A stretch of 64,000 bases of DNA. Origin: Sorangium cellulosum. Its GTDB lineage: Bacteria; Myxococcota_A; Polyangia; Polyangiales; Polyangiaceae. Below the pieces are notes generated by a model. That model searched no databases, was not told the DNA's origin, and worked only from the letters and a program-made list of their open reading frames with translations. Location: NCBI RefSeq assembly GCF_002950945.1, contig NZ_CP012673.1, positions 5,269,001 through 5,333,000 on the forward strand. The letters run 5' to 3'. Shown here piece by piece: positions 1 to 9,677 of this stretch. Made by a program: the position numbers and the translations under genes. Every line of letters starts with the position of its first letter. Position 1 is the first letter of the stretch.

Positions 1-2
1 AG

Positions 3-2279
3 ATGTGGCTATCGCTGGACGAGCCCCTGCACGCCAGGACATGCCTGGAGACGGCTTACCGGCTCTACGCTGACTGGGGCGCCACGGCCAAGCTCGAATC
101 GCTGGCGCGTGAGCACCCCGCTCTGCTCGCGGATGCCGTCCGAGGAGACATCGCGACGCCACGCGGCGCGAAGGCGGCCGGCCAGGCTTTCGACAGCGCG
201 TCCCTGTTCAAGGCGACGCAGAGCATCTTCGTCGAGGTCGAGACCGAGCGGCTGTTCGCCGCGCTGATGGCCACGTTGATCGAGAACGCCGGGGCAGAGC
301 ACGGCTGCCTCGTCTTGCGAGACGACGCCGATCGCACGTACTACGTGGAGGCGCGCGCCCACGTGGAGCGCCCGATCACGAGCCTTCCGCGGCGCGTGGA
401 GTACTCGGAAGCCGAGTTCTTGTGCCCCAGCGTCGTCAGCTACGTGCTGCGCACGGGAGAGGCCGTCACGCTGGATGACGCATCGAAGGCCGGCGCCTTC
501 CAGGCGGACCCGCAAATTCGAAAGCGGGGCATACGTTCGGTGTTGTGCGCTCCCATCATGCGCAAGGGCGACGTCCTGGGCGCGCTGTACGTGGAGAACA
601 ACGTCAGCGCGTATGCGTTCACGCTCGATCGATTGGCTGCGTTGCAGGTGATCGCCAGCCAGGCGGCGATCTCGATCTACAACGCACAACTCTACGAGAG
701 CCTGGAGCGACGCGTGGCCCAGCGCACCGAGGAGCTGGCGCTCAAGAACCGTCAAATCGCCTCGATGCTCGACAATCTAGACGAGGGCGTCTTCACCATC
801 GACCGGAACCGGCGCGTCGAACCGGGATACTCTCGACGATTGGCGGAGATCCTCGGCCATGCCGAGCTGGTCGGTCGAGACTGCCTCGCGCTGCTGCTCG
901 ATGGCTCGAGCGTGCGACCGGACGCGTGGAGCGCGGCAGAGGCAGCGCTCAGCTGCGCCTTCGATCAAGAGCAGTGGCTGGCGGCGCTGAACAGCCACCA
1001 CCTGATCCGTGACGTGGAGCGCACGGGTCCCGGCGGCAAACCCCAGTTCCTGGAGATCTCCTGGAGCTTCATCGAGTCGGAAGCAGGCCAGGTGGAGCGT
1101 ATGCTGGTCACGGTTCGCGACGTGACCTTGCTGCGTAGCTTGAGGCAAGCGGCGCGCAACAAGGAGCGCGAGGTTGACATCATCGTGCAGGCGCTCGATT
1201 GCGGCGTCGAGGCCACACGAGCGTTCTGCGTCGACTGTCGCGAGCTGCTGGCCGCAAACCGCGCGGCGCTCGGGCCGCACGTCGAGATTTCCGAGCAGCT
1301 CGGTGATGCCACCTTGCGCGACCTGCACACCCTGAAGGGCAACGCCCGCCTGCACGGCTTCACGCACCTGGTGGACTGCCTGCACTCTGCGGAGAGCGCC
1401 TGCCATGCCTTGCGCCGGGCGCCAGAGCAGCCGATCGACAGGCGCGAGCTGCTGGAGCAATTGGATGCCGTCGAGCGGACGATCGCTGAATACGAGTCGG
1501 TCTGCCAGCAAAGGCTGATGGCCGTGATCAAGAGGCTGGATGAACGGAGCGAGGGTGTCCTTCACGACATCCGGGGCTTGGTCGCGACGGCCGATTCCTC
1601 CGACGCGGCCCAGGAGCTTTTGCGCGAGCTGCGTGGAGTCCTCGCGCGCCTCGACCCTACGTCGGTGGCGCGCGTGGTCGACGAGACGCGCGAAATGCTG
1701 CCGAGCTTGGCCGCCGAGCTCGGGAAGCCCGCGCCCGCGGTGCTCACGGAGCAGGCCGAGGCGCAGCTGGCCAGCGACTGGACGGGGCTCGTGAAAGACA
1801 TCCTGGTTCAGTGCTTTCGCAACTCCCTCTATCACGGCATCGAGAGGCCCGACGTGCGAGAGCTCGCCGGCAAGCCGGCGCAGGGCAGCATCCATGTTCG
1901 CGTGCGGAGCGGACCGAGCGCGCTCGAGCTGCAGATCTTCGACGATGGCAGCGGACTTTCACTCGAGAAGCTGCGTCGGCGGGAGGGCGTTCACGCGCTG
2001 CCCGATGAAGCCCTGGCCGACCAGATCTTCCTCCCCGGCGTCTCGACCGCAGAGACGATCGGTCAAGTAGCCGGTCGAGGTGTCGGGCTCGACATCGTGC
2101 GCGCGAGCCTCCGGGCTCGCGGCGGTGACGCGCTGGTGCGCTTCACCGGGGAGGAGCGCGATGGCCACCGGCCGTTCATCCTGGTCCTCCTCATGCCGAA
2201 GAGCGCGCTCGCCTCCCGCTCCTGCGAGCCCCCGGTCGCTCGGCCCTCTTCCTCGCAGACTCCCGTGATCGGCGGCTAG
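3..2279 (+). CDS. Sensor histidine kinase, CheA-like, 3' part (5' end outside window)
   Basis: The frame is open to the left edge, so this is the C-terminal 758 residues or so of a larger protein. Its first 40 residues resemble the end of the helical region seen in Ser/Thr kinase-ATPase-sensor fusions of myxobacteria and cyanobacteria. Then come a GAF-type sensor domain (about 66-230), a short coiled coil, a PAS-like domain (about 250-380), a histidine phosphotransfer segment with LHTLKGNARLHG (candidate phospho-His442), and a CheA-type ATPase (about 590-740) with RNSLYHGIE, DDGSG and GRGVGLDIV motifs. Having Hpt and the CheA-type ATPase in one chain suggests autophosphorylation of the Hpt histidine and transfer to a separate receiver, since none follows here. 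GC is a little lower than in the neighbours. The domain calls are firm; the trigger and partner are unknown. Confidence 0.85.
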   Translation: MWLSLDEPLHARTCLETAYRLYADWGATAKLESLAREHPALLADAVRGDIATPRGAKAAGQAFDSASLFKATQSIFVEVETERLFAALMATLIENAGAEHGCLVLRDDADRTYYVEARAHVERPITSLPRRVEYSEAEFLCPSVVSYVLRTGEAVTLDDASKAGAFQADPQIRKRGIRSVLCAPIMRKGDVLGALYVENNVSAYAFTLDRLAALQVIASQAAISIYNAQLYESLERRVAQRTEELALKNRQIASMLDNLDEGVFTIDRNRRVEPGYSRRLAEILGHAELVGRDCLALLLDGSSVRPDAWSAAEAALSCAFDQEQWLAALNSHHLIRDVERTGPGGKPQFLEISWSFIESEAGQVERMLVTVRDVTLLRSLRQAARNKEREVDIIVQALDCGVEATRAFCVDCRELLAANRAALGPHVEISEQLGDATLRDLHTLKGNARLHGFTHLVDCLHSAESACHALRRAPEQPIDRRELLEQLDAVERTIAEYESVCQQRLMAVIKRLDERSEGVLHDIRGLVATADSSDAAQELLRELRGVLARLDPTSVARVVDETREMLPSLAAELGKPAPAVLTEQAEAQLASDWTGLVKDILVQCFRNSLYHGIERPDVRELAGKPAQGSIHVRVRSGPSALELQIFDDGSGLSLEKLRRREGVHALPDEALADQIFLPGVSTAETIGQVAGRGVGLDIVRASLRARGGDALVRFTGEERDGHRPFILVLLMPKSALASRSCEPPVARPSSSQTPVIGG

Positions 2280-2753
2280 CGTGGACGACCCTCGCGAGGT
2301 CTTCCTCGAGCTACGGCGCCGCTACTCACGGCGACCCGTGTAACCACGATCACGAGCTGGGCAGGTCGGCGCCAGGCAGGCTCATGCAAGTCTTGCTGGG
2401 CGCACTTACATCGGCAGCTCGCACTTCACCCCGACCCCAATCCCGCCCTGTCCCTTGACAGATCGATGCTTGACCCTGTAAACAGAAGGATCACGCATGG
2501 ACGCTGGGACGCCTTGTCTACATCGCTTCCGTAGGATGATATGTGGCTCGCGCATCGCAGACGACGCGTGCGCTGTATGGTTACCGGGTTGCGTGTGGGA
2601 GCTGCGTCCCTCCGCTCGGCGTCGTGCTCGCCGGCAGCGCCCGGTCACCCCCGTATCCTTCACAGGGCACGCCTCGGGGGCATCCCGCTCCAGGATGGAT
2701 TCTCGCGGGAGTACCGCGCGCGATGGAGTGAACCACCGACGAGGAGGTGTCTC

Positions 2754-3881
2754 ATGACCACCATTGGACGATGCTGGATGGCGGCCCTCGGGCTCATGAT
2801 GACGACGGCGGCGTGTGGATCGAGCGATACCCCCGGCGCGGGCACGAAGGCCGCGCTCATCGATCGGGCGCCGACGCCAAAGAACGAGTTCACTCCAGTG
2901 GAGATCGAGACGACGCTCGATAACCTCATCGCCAAGGTCAATGAGGGCACGGTCGAGCCGATGCAGATGGTGGTCCTGCTGAAGAACCTCAACACATACT
3001 TCGCGCCGATCGCCACGGGTGCGAACCGAGCGATGGGTGAGCTCGAGGTCACGGGAAACGTGCTCGGGCCCACTGACCAGTCGACCGATCCCACGACGTC
3101 GCAGGACATCCAGAACCAGCAGATCCAGCAGGCGGTGGCGGACGGCGCCGAAGGGATCGGCATCTCGCCCTACGGTGATTTCAACGGAGCCGCGATGGAT
3201 GACGCCGTCGCGAAGGGGGTCCACGTGGTGACGTTCGACGGCGACGTGCCGACCTCGAAGCGCTCGTTCTACGTCGGGACGCTCAACAAGTCTGCGGGAG
3301 CCACCGCAGGGAAGACCTTGCTCGCGATGCTGCCCCCGCCGCCAGGTACCGTGCTTATCCACGGCACCTTCGGAGCAGTCTGGATGGACGGGTACAATCG
3401 AACGCAGGGGGCCCGGGAGGTGATCGAGGCCGCCGGTTACGTTCCCCTGGTGAGCGAGGCCGTTTACCACGCCGACGAGGCCTTCGACGTCGACTCGATG
3501 AAATCCCGGATCGAGGCCGCGGACCCGCCCGTCATCGGTATGGTCGGCCTGTTCGACATCTCGTACCGATGCGTGATGGGCGCCGACGCCGCGGGCATAC
3601 CGGATGTCCCCATCGTCGCGTTCGATTTCAATCCAAAGACCGTCGAGTACATGCGCCAGGGGCGCATCAAGGCCACACACACACAGCGGCAGTACTACCA
3701 GGGATACCTCGTGCCCTACATCCTCTACGGCATCAGGACCATCGGTCTCGACGGGACCAAGGAGATCCTCGCTCCGCTGATGGACGGCGGTAGCACGGTC
3801 AACACCGGCATCAGTACGGTTCCGTCGGACAAGATCGACGCTTACAACGATTTCCTCGACATGATCGGCGCAACTCAGTAG
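2754..3881 (+). CDS. Periplasmic sugar-binding lipoprotein, RbsB-like
   Basis: A 375-aa protein with a short signal peptide ending in a lipobox (MMTTAAC, Cys21), so it is probably anchored as a lipoprotein. The rest fits the type-I periplasmic binding fold of ribose/xylose-type ABC transporters: an N-terminal segment with QNQQIQQAVADGAEGIGISP, a hinge with VVTFDGDVP, and a C-terminal lobe with IVAFDFNPKTVEYMRQG. The ATG at 2754 was chosen because GAGGAGGTG lies 5 bases upstream and the signal peptide starts there; the frame stays open further left but without such signals. No permease or ATPase gene lies next to it, so it may serve a distant transporter or act as a sensor input. Ligand unknown. 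Confidence 0.85.
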   Translation: MTTIGRCWMAALGLMMTTAACGSSDTPGAGTKAALIDRAPTPKNEFTPVEIETTLDNLIAKVNEGTVEPMQMVVLLKNLNTYFAPIATGANRAMGELEVTGNVLGPTDQSTDPTTSQDIQNQQIQQAVADGAEGIGISPYGDFNGAAMDDAVAKGVHVVTFDGDVPTSKRSFYVGTLNKSAGATAGKTLLAMLPPPPGTVLIHGTFGAVWMDGYNRTQGAREVIEAAGYVPLVSEAVYHADEAFDVDSMKSRIEAADPPVIGMVGLFDISYRCVMGADAAGIPDVPIVAFDFNPKTVEYMRQGRIKATHTQRQYYQGYLVPYILYGIRTIGLDGTKEILAPLMDGGSTVNTGISTVPSDKIDAYNDFLDMIGATQ

Positions 3882-4088
3882 CGGGATCGCAGCTCGAGCA
3901 GACCTCGCGCGGCGCTGCGTGCTCAAGAAGCGCGCTGGTGGCGCGACGCGTGCATCTCCTGCTTCGGCCAGGTCTCCCGGCTCCAGATCCCGAGCGGTTA
4001 CGCCGCCCCGGCGAACTCGATGACCAGGGCACGCCGGGACACCAGGCCACGGTCGTGATCGTCGGTCTCATCGGATAAGCTCGGTGCC

Positions 4089-7000
4089 GTGACCTCGGAG
4101 GGAGGCGGCGCGGTTCTCGAGATCACGCTGGAGCTCGCCCGTGCGGACGAGACCGGCGACCCCTACGCTTTCCGCTTCAGCGACCAGCGGTACATCCTGC
4201 GGCGCGAGGGCGGCGCGTTCGAGGAGGGGTCGCTCGCGTGGAGCACGGGCCTGCTCGACGACCTGCACCGGGCGCAGCGCAGGCGGCCAGACCGGGCGGC
4301 GATGCAGCGGATCGGCGAGCAGCTCCGCGCCTTTCTGGCAGCCACGTCCTGGAGAGCGGAGGAAGTGCGCATCGAGCAGGCGCTCGCGGAGGGCGGTCGC
4401 GTGGGCATCGCCATCCGGTCCGCCGCGGCCGAGCTCTACGCGCTCCCGTGGGAGCTCGTCGGGCGCAGGGCCACCGGCCAGCACCTGGGCGAGCTCCCCT
4501 CGGTGCTGCTGCGCTACGAGTGGCCGGACACGAAGACGGCCCCGCGCGCGCCGGATCCTCCGCCGGAGCATGGGCGCATCCTCTTCGCGTGGTCGGCCGC
4601 GGGCGGGAACGTGCCCGCGAAGGAGCACCTCGACGCGATCCGCCGCGCCGCGAAGGCCGGGTACTACCCGTTCGACGAGGACCGATGTGTCATTCCCCAT
4701 GCCTCCCTGCAGCGGCTCCAGCAGGCGCTCCGGGCGAGCGGGCCTCCGGTCCACGTCGTCCACCTCCTGTGTCACGGCGGCCGCGTGCCGTCGGACACCG
4801 AGGCGTACGGCCTCGTCCTGGACGGGCCGGCCGACGGCGGCGGGCCCGAGATCGTCGACGCCGGCGCGCTGCGCCAGGCGCTCGCGGAGCACGCGGGATC
4901 GATCCGGCTCGTCGTGATCGCGGCGTGCCAGGGCGCCGATCCAGGCGCGATCGGCGGCCACCTCGGCAGCGTCGCGCAGGCGCTCCACCGGATCGGGATC
5001 CCCGCGGTGATCGCGTCGCGCTTCCCGCTGTCGGCCGCGGGCTCGATCGCGCTCGCCGACGCGCTTCATGCGACGCTGCTCGGCGGTCTCGGCTCGCTGG
5101 AGGACGCCTTCCTTGCCGCGCGCCAGCGCCTCGCGGAGCAGCCCCAGGAGAGCGACTGGGCGTCGCTCCAGCTCTACGCCCGGCGGGACGACGGCCAGGA
5201 TCGCCGGCCGTTGCTGGTGCGCCCGTACCGGGGCCTGCAGGCGTTCGGGCCCGAGCACCGGCGCCTGTTCTTCGGCCGGGAGCGCGAGGTCGAGCGGCTC
5301 GCCGGCGCGCTGCGCGGGGGCAAGCGGCTGCTCGCGGTCGTGGGCGCGTCGGGCTCGGGCAAGTCGTCGCTGGTGATGGCGGGCCTCGCGCCGCTGATGC
5401 AAACGGCGGAGCCGGAGACCGGCAAGCCGGAGACCGGCAGCTTCCGGGTGGCGAGCCTGCGGCCGGGAGATGCCCCTTGCCGGGCGCTCGCCGACGCGAT
5501 GGCAGAGCTCGCGCGCGCCGCGGGGGTGGACCTCGGCGCCGCGCGCGCGGCGGGCGCGGGCGCGCTCCGGGAAGAGATCGAGCGCCGCCCCGAGGCGCTC
5601 GCCGAGGCCGCAGGCGTGATCCTGTCCGCGCTGCCGGGCGCCCCTCGGCTGCTGCTGGTGGTCGACCAGCTCGAGGAGATCTTCACCCAGGGGTCGCGCC
5701 GGCAGGAGGCGGCAGCGTTCGTGCGCGCCCTGCTGCGCGCGACCGAGGGCGACGGCGGGCGCGTCCACGTCGTGCTGACGCTGCGCGCCGACTTCCTCGG
5801 GCGCTGCCTGGAGCACGATCGCGCGCTCGCGGAGCGGATCCGGGACGCGATGGCGATCGTGCTCCCGATGGCCGAGCACGAGCTCCGCGCCGCGATCCTC
5901 CGCCCTGCCGAGCGCGTCGGGCTGCGCTTCGAGGACGGGCTCGTCGACGCGATGCTCGAGGCGCTCCGGGCGGATGTGCTGCCGGGCGCGGACGGCGGTC
6001 CGGGCGCGGGCGATGGCCCGGGCGCGGCGAGCTTGCCGCTGCTCCAGTTCGCGCTGGAGGCGCTGTGGGAACGCCGCCGCGGGGCGATGTTCACGTGGGA
6101 CGCGTGGCGGGCGATCGGCGGGCTGCGGGGGGCCATCACGCGGCGCGCGGACAGCATGCTCGCGCAGTACGCGAGCGACGAGGAGCGGGCCATCGTGCGC
6201 GACGTGTTCGAGCGCCTCGTGCACCTCGGCGAGGGGACGGCGGACGCGCGGCGGTACGCGCCGTGGGAGGAGATCGAGGCGACCGCCGACCGCGACCCGA
6301 GGGCGCTCGTCGATCGCTGGATCCGCGCGCGGCTGCTCGTCGCGGACGAGGCGGAGGTGTGGCTCGCCCACGAGGCGCTGATCAGCGAGTGGGCGACGCT
6401 GCGGGGCTGGATCAACGAGCGCCGGGAGGCGCTGCGGACCCGGCAGGACCTGAACGACGACGCGCGCCGCTGGGCGGCAGAGGGGCGCAGCGCCGACGGG
6501 CTGTGGCGGGGCGGCCGGCTGGAGCGCGCGCTGGAGCTCCGCGATACGAAGCGGATGCCGCTGTCGGAGGACGAGCGGGCGTTCCTCGCGGCGGCCGAGG
6601 CGCGGCGCGCGGAGGAGCTCGCGCGGGAGCGCGCGGCGGTGGAGCAGGAGCTCGCGCGGCAGAGGACGGCGCGGCGCAGGCTCGCCTGGCTGACGGCCGC
6701 CGCGACCCTGGTGGCGCTCGTGACCGCGGCGCTCGGCCTCTCGACGTGGTGGCAGAAGCAGGTGGCGCTGAAGGCGCAGGCGGACGCGGAGCGAGCAGCG
6801 CGGGAGGCGCGGACGCAGTCGCTCATGGCGGGCGCGCGGGGCCACGTCGCGCGCGGCGATTTCGACCGGGCGGCGCAGCTGCTCGCCGCGGAGGACGCGG
6901 TGCGCGCGAAGGACTGGCACGAGCTCGCGCGCGCCGTCCTGGACCAGGTGACGCTCCTGCGGACCCACCGCGGCCACGAGCGGGAGGTGGTGCGCGTCGG

Positions 7001-8705
7001 CTTCAGCCCCGACGGCCAGCGCATCGTCAGCGCGTCCGAGGACGGCACGGCGAGGATCTGGCGCACGGACGGCGGCGGCGAGCCCGTCGTGCTCGCGGGG
7101 CACGGGGGCCCGGTGCACACCGCGGCGTTCAGCCCCGACGGCGCGCGCATCGTCACGGCGTCCGAGGACGGCACCGCGCGCGTGTGGCGCGCCGACGGCA
7201 AGGGCGAGCCCATCCTCCTGGAGCAACCAGGGCGCGAGGTGGACTCGGCCGAGTTCAGCCCTGACGGCGCGCACGTCCTCGTGGGGACCGGCGAGGCGGC
7301 GGTCGTCTGGCGCGCGGACGGCAACGGCGCGCCGGTCGTCCTGGAGACGCGCCACGCGCAGATCAAAACGCCGGCGTTCAGCCCCGACGGCACCCGCGTC
7401 GCCACCGGCTCCGCGGACCGGACGGTGAAGGTCTGGCACACCGGCCCAGGGGAGCCTGTCCGGCTCTGCGATCGCTACCAGGGCAGCGCGATGTCCGCCG
7501 CGCTCAGCCCCGACGGCACGCGCGCCCTGACGTGGGGCGTGACACGTGTCGAGGTCTGGAGCATCGATGCCACGCGGCGGCCCGTGGTCCTCCAGGTCCG
7601 CAATCTCGGGTCGGCCGCGTTCAGCCCTGACGGGACGCGCATCTTGACCGCATCGGACGGCGAGGGCGCCGCGATCTGGGGCGCCGACGGCAAGGGGGAG
7701 CCTCTGAGCCTGAAGGGGCATGAGCGCCGCGTCGCGCGCGCCGCGTTCAGCCCCGACGGCGCGCGCGTCGCGACGGCGGGCATCGAGGGCACGGCGCGGA
7801 TCTCGGCGGCGAGCGGCGAAGGCGAGGTCATCGCGCTGAAGGGGCACGGACATCCCGTGGACCACGTCGCCTGGAGTCCGGACGGCGCGCGGGTGCTCAC
7901 CCTGTCGAACCGGACGGCGCGTGTATGGAAGGCCGACGGGACGGCTGAGCCCGTCGTCCTTCGCGCGACGCTGCACGAGGTCTTGCAGGCCGCGTTCAGC
8001 CCGGATGGCTCGCGCGTCGTCACCGCGTCCGACGACAAGACCGCGCGCATCTGGAGCGCCGACGGCAAGCGCGAGCCCGTCGTGCTCGAGGGGCACGCGG
8101 GGCCGGTCCACTTCGCGGCGTTCAGCCCGGATGGCTCGCGCGTCGTCACCACGTCCGACGACGGGACCGCACGCATCTGGAGCGCCGACGGCAAAGGTGA
8201 GCTCGCCGTGCTCGAGAGGCGCGCGGGGCCGGTCCGCTTCGCGGCGTTCAGCCCGGATGGCTCGCGCGTCGTCACGGGGTCGAGCGACGGGACGGTGCGG
8301 GTCTGGGATGCGGCAGACGCGAAGGCCGAGCCGATGCTCCTCGCGGGACACAAGGCCCCGGTCGTCTTCGCTCAGTTCAGCTTGGATGGCTCGCGCGTCC
8401 TCACCGCGTCCGAGGATCCGAGGACCCATCTGGCGCCCGCGGGCATGAAGCCCACAGGCGGCGCGCCCACGACGGGGATGCTCCTCCGAGCGGCCACCGA
8501 GGAGAGCGCGCCGAGGCTCTGGGACCTGGACATCCCACGCCTCCAGCGGCGTCTCCGCGCGGTGAGCCTCGATTGCCTTCCGCCCGCCATGCGCCAGATC
8601 TACCTCGGCGAGGCCCCGGCCGAGGCGGAAGCGCGCCACCACGTGTGCCAGCGGGAAGCCGACCGCGCCCTGCCCGGCGCGCCCGCGGGCGCCGGTGAGC
8701 GCTGA
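4089..8705 (+). CDS. CHAT protease domain - nSTAND ATPase - WD40 propeller protein
   Basis: A 1538-aa protein from a GTG start. Residues 1 to about 350 form a CHAT (caspase-like) domain with the expected dyad: HVVHLLCHGG gives His229 and VVIAACQGAD gives Cys280. An nSTAND-type NTPase follows, with a Walker A (GASGSGKSS, near 417-426), a Walker B-like LLLVVDQLEEIF and the family's winged-helix hallmark LAHEALISEW. A hydrophobic segment at about 865-888 looks like one transmembrane helix. From about 955 to 1480 there are twelve recognisable FSPDG-type WD40 repeats, enough for one or two propellers. The family is thought to work as a signal-dependent switch in which WD40 senses, STAND oligomerises and CHAT cleaves. 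The trigger and substrate here are unknown. No obvious partner gene is adjacent. Confidence 0.9.
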   Translation: MTSEGGGAVLEITLELARADETGDPYAFRFSDQRYILRREGGAFEEGSLAWSTGLLDDLHRAQRRRPDRAAMQRIGEQLRAFLAATSWRAEEVRIEQALAEGGRVGIAIRSAAAELYALPWELVGRRATGQHLGELPSVLLRYEWPDTKTAPRAPDPPPEHGRILFAWSAAGGNVPAKEHLDAIRRAAKAGYYPFDEDRCVIPHASLQRLQQALRASGPPVHVVHLLCHGGRVPSDTEAYGLVLDGPADGGGPEIVDAGALRQALAEHAGSIRLVVIAACQGADPGAIGGHLGSVAQALHRIGIPAVIASRFPLSAAGSIALADALHATLLGGLGSLEDAFLAARQRLAEQPQESDWASLQLYARRDDGQDRRPLLVRPYRGLQAFGPEHRRLFFGREREVERLAGALRGGKRLLAVVGASGSGKSSLVMAGLAPLMQTAEPETGKPETGSFRVASLRPGDAPCRALADAMAELARAAGVDLGAARAAGAGALREEIERRPEALAEAAGVILSALPGAPRLLLVVDQLEEIFTQGSRRQEAAAFVRALLRATEGDGGRVHVVLTLRADFLGRCLEHDRALAERIRDAMAIVLPMAEHELRAAILRPAERVGLRFEDGLVDAMLEALRADVLPGADGGPGAGDGPGAASLPLLQFALEALWERRRGAMFTWDAWRAIGGLRGAITRRADSMLAQYASDEERAIVRDVFERLVHLGEGTADARRYAPWEEIEATADRDPRALVDRWIRARLLVADEAEVWLAHEALISEWATLRGWINERREALRTRQDLNDDARRWAAEGRSADGLWRGGRLERALELRDTKRMPLSEDERAFLAAAEARRAEELARERAAVEQELARQRTARRRLAWLTAAATLVALVTAALGLSTWWQKQVALKAQADAERAAREARTQSLMAGARGHVARGDFDRAAQLLAAEDAVRAKDWHELARAVLDQVTLLRTHRGHEREVVRVGFSPDGQRIVSASEDGTARIWRTDGGGEPVVLAGHGGPVHTAAFSPDGARIVTASEDGTARVWRADGKGEPILLEQPGREVDSAEFSPDGAHVLVGTGEAAVVWRADGNGAPVVLETRHAQIKTPAFSPDGTRVATGSADRTVKVWHTGPGEPVRLCDRYQGSAMSAALSPDGTRALTWGVTRVEVWSIDATRRPVVLQVRNLGSAAFSPDGTRILTASDGEGAAIWGADGKGEPLSLKGHERRVARAAFSPDGARVATAGIEGTARISAASGEGEVIALKGHGHPVDHVAWSPDGARVLTLSNRTARVWKADGTAEPVVLRATLHEVLQAAFSPDGSRVVTASDDKTARIWSADGKREPVVLEGHAGPVHFAAFSPDGSRVVTTSDDGTARIWSADGKGELAVLERRAGPVRFAAFSPDGSRVVTGSSDGTVRVWDAADAKAEPMLLAGHKAPVVFAQFSLDGSRVLTASEDPRTHLAPAGMKPTGGAPTTGMLLRAATEESAPRLWDLDIPRLQRRLRAVSLDCLPPAMRQIYLGEAPAEAEARHHVCQREADRALPGAPAGAGER

Positions 8706-8881
8706 CAGGGCCCGCCAATGACGGAAGCGGCACGGACGTGGCGGTCCGCGGGTCCGACGTGATCTTCACCCGGCGCTGATCTCAGCGCGTGCTCCTCGTG
8801 ACGCGCACGGAAGGACGGCGCAGCCGCGCTCTCGCCGGAAGGATGCCGCCGCGCGCAGGGCGCCGGGGCGAGGGGCCGGCG

Positions 8882-9493
8882 TCAATCCCGCAGCCGCTGA
8901 CGGTTGGGCAGGGGGTTGCCCGGGCGCGCTCGGCGGGGACGGCCGAGCAAGCGCCTGCCCGTATCGAGGAGGTGCTGGCGCAGGGTGTCGTCGTCGATGC
9001 CCGCATACTCGGGAGCGCCGCCGGCCATCGCGAGCCCCGTGAACACGACGTGCACCGTGATCGTGTCGGCGAGGCTGGGATTGGCGCCGGCGAGGACCGT
9101 CCTCACCCTGGTCCTGAGGTCCTCGCCTCGCGGCGCCTGGAACGTCCTGTTCATGACCCGCTGGATCCCGGGGTCGCTGTTGCACAGGCCGAGCAGCAGG
9201 CGCTGGCGAACGATGAGCTCGACGAACCCGGCCAGCGCGTGCTCGATCTGCGCGCCCCGGCTCCGCTTCGTTTGCGCCTCCTCGACGATCTGCTCGAGCG
9301 CCTGCAACATGGGCGCGGCGACGGCCTCGGTGATCTCGTCCTTGGTCTTGAAGTGGTAGTACACGGCGGCCTTCGTGACGCCGAGCTCGTCGGCGATCAT
9401 CTGGAGCGACGTGCCCTCCACCCCGCGCTCGCTGAACAGCTTCAGCGCGGTCTCGAGCAGGCGTGTTCTGGTGTCATTGGCGGCGGCGGTCAT
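8882..9493 (-). CDS. TetR-family repressor, divergent from P450
   Basis: A 203-aa regulator. The N-terminal DNA-binding helix-turn-helix is classic for TetR: LLETALKLFSERGVEGTS, then IADELGVTKAAVYYHF at about 30-50. The C-terminal half is a helical ligand-binding and dimer domain without a recognisable ligand signature. The ATG at 9493 starts just before the TetR domain; the frame is open further upstream, but that extension would run through the palindromic operator. It is divergent from the P450 gene at 9678, with three copies of a GATCGGCT core between them. It therefore probably represses both itself and the P450, and is released by a small molecule, perhaps a P450 substrate (inference). 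Confidence 0.9.
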   Translation of the reverse strand: MTAAANDTRTRLLETALKLFSERGVEGTSLQMIADELGVTKAAVYYHFKTKDEITEAVAAPMLQALEQIVEEAQTKRSRGAQIEHALAGFVELIVRQRLLLGLCNSDPGIQRVMNRTFQAPRGEDLRTRVRTVLAGANPSLADTITVHVVFTGLAMAGGAPEYAGIDDDTLRQHLLDTGRRLLGRPRRARPGNPLPNRQRLRD

Positions 9494-9577
9494 ACGCCCT
9501 CCTCGCGGGGCGCGAGATGCTACCCGGCTCATCGCCGTCCGGCAGGTTTGCCGATCGGCTTGCGGGCACATGTCACA

Positions 9578-9597
9578 TACTAGCCGATCGGCTAGTA
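9578..9597. promoter_or_regulatory. Perfect 20-bp palindrome, likely TetR operator
   Basis: TACTAGCCGATCGGCTAGTA reads the same on both strands. The inner GCCGATCGGC core also appears at about 9550-9560, and a related GATCGGCT lies at 9609-9616, giving three sites in the 184-bp gap between the divergent tetR and P450 genes. The placement fits a repressor controlling both promoters. Confidence 0.8.
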
Positions 9598-9677
9598 GAA
9601 CGGAAGCTGATCGGCTAACGTGGAGGAGGTTCGCGGGAGGGACACCTTCCGCATGCGCCCTGAATCGAGGTGGAGCC

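Noticed and set aside
2281..2343. A 20-codon frame starting with GTG directly after the first gene
   Set aside because: No ribosome site, no similarity to known small proteins, and short frames are frequent at this GC.
2406..2500. Minus-strand tail reading GQGGIGVGVKCELPM before a stop
   Set aside because: It looks a little like the end of a membrane barrel, but there is no gene body upstream and no family match by eye.
4068..8642. A very long open frame on the minus strand opposite the CHAT-WD40 gene
   Set aside because: It has no recognisable domain and its Arg/Ala/His-rich translation is the usual antisense shadow of high-GC coding DNA; the plus strand has clear motifs throughout.
9375..9677. 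N-terminal extension of the first P450
   Set aside because: It would read through the TetR operator and overlap the divergent tetR gene; the family N-terminus and a ribosome site fit ATG 9678.
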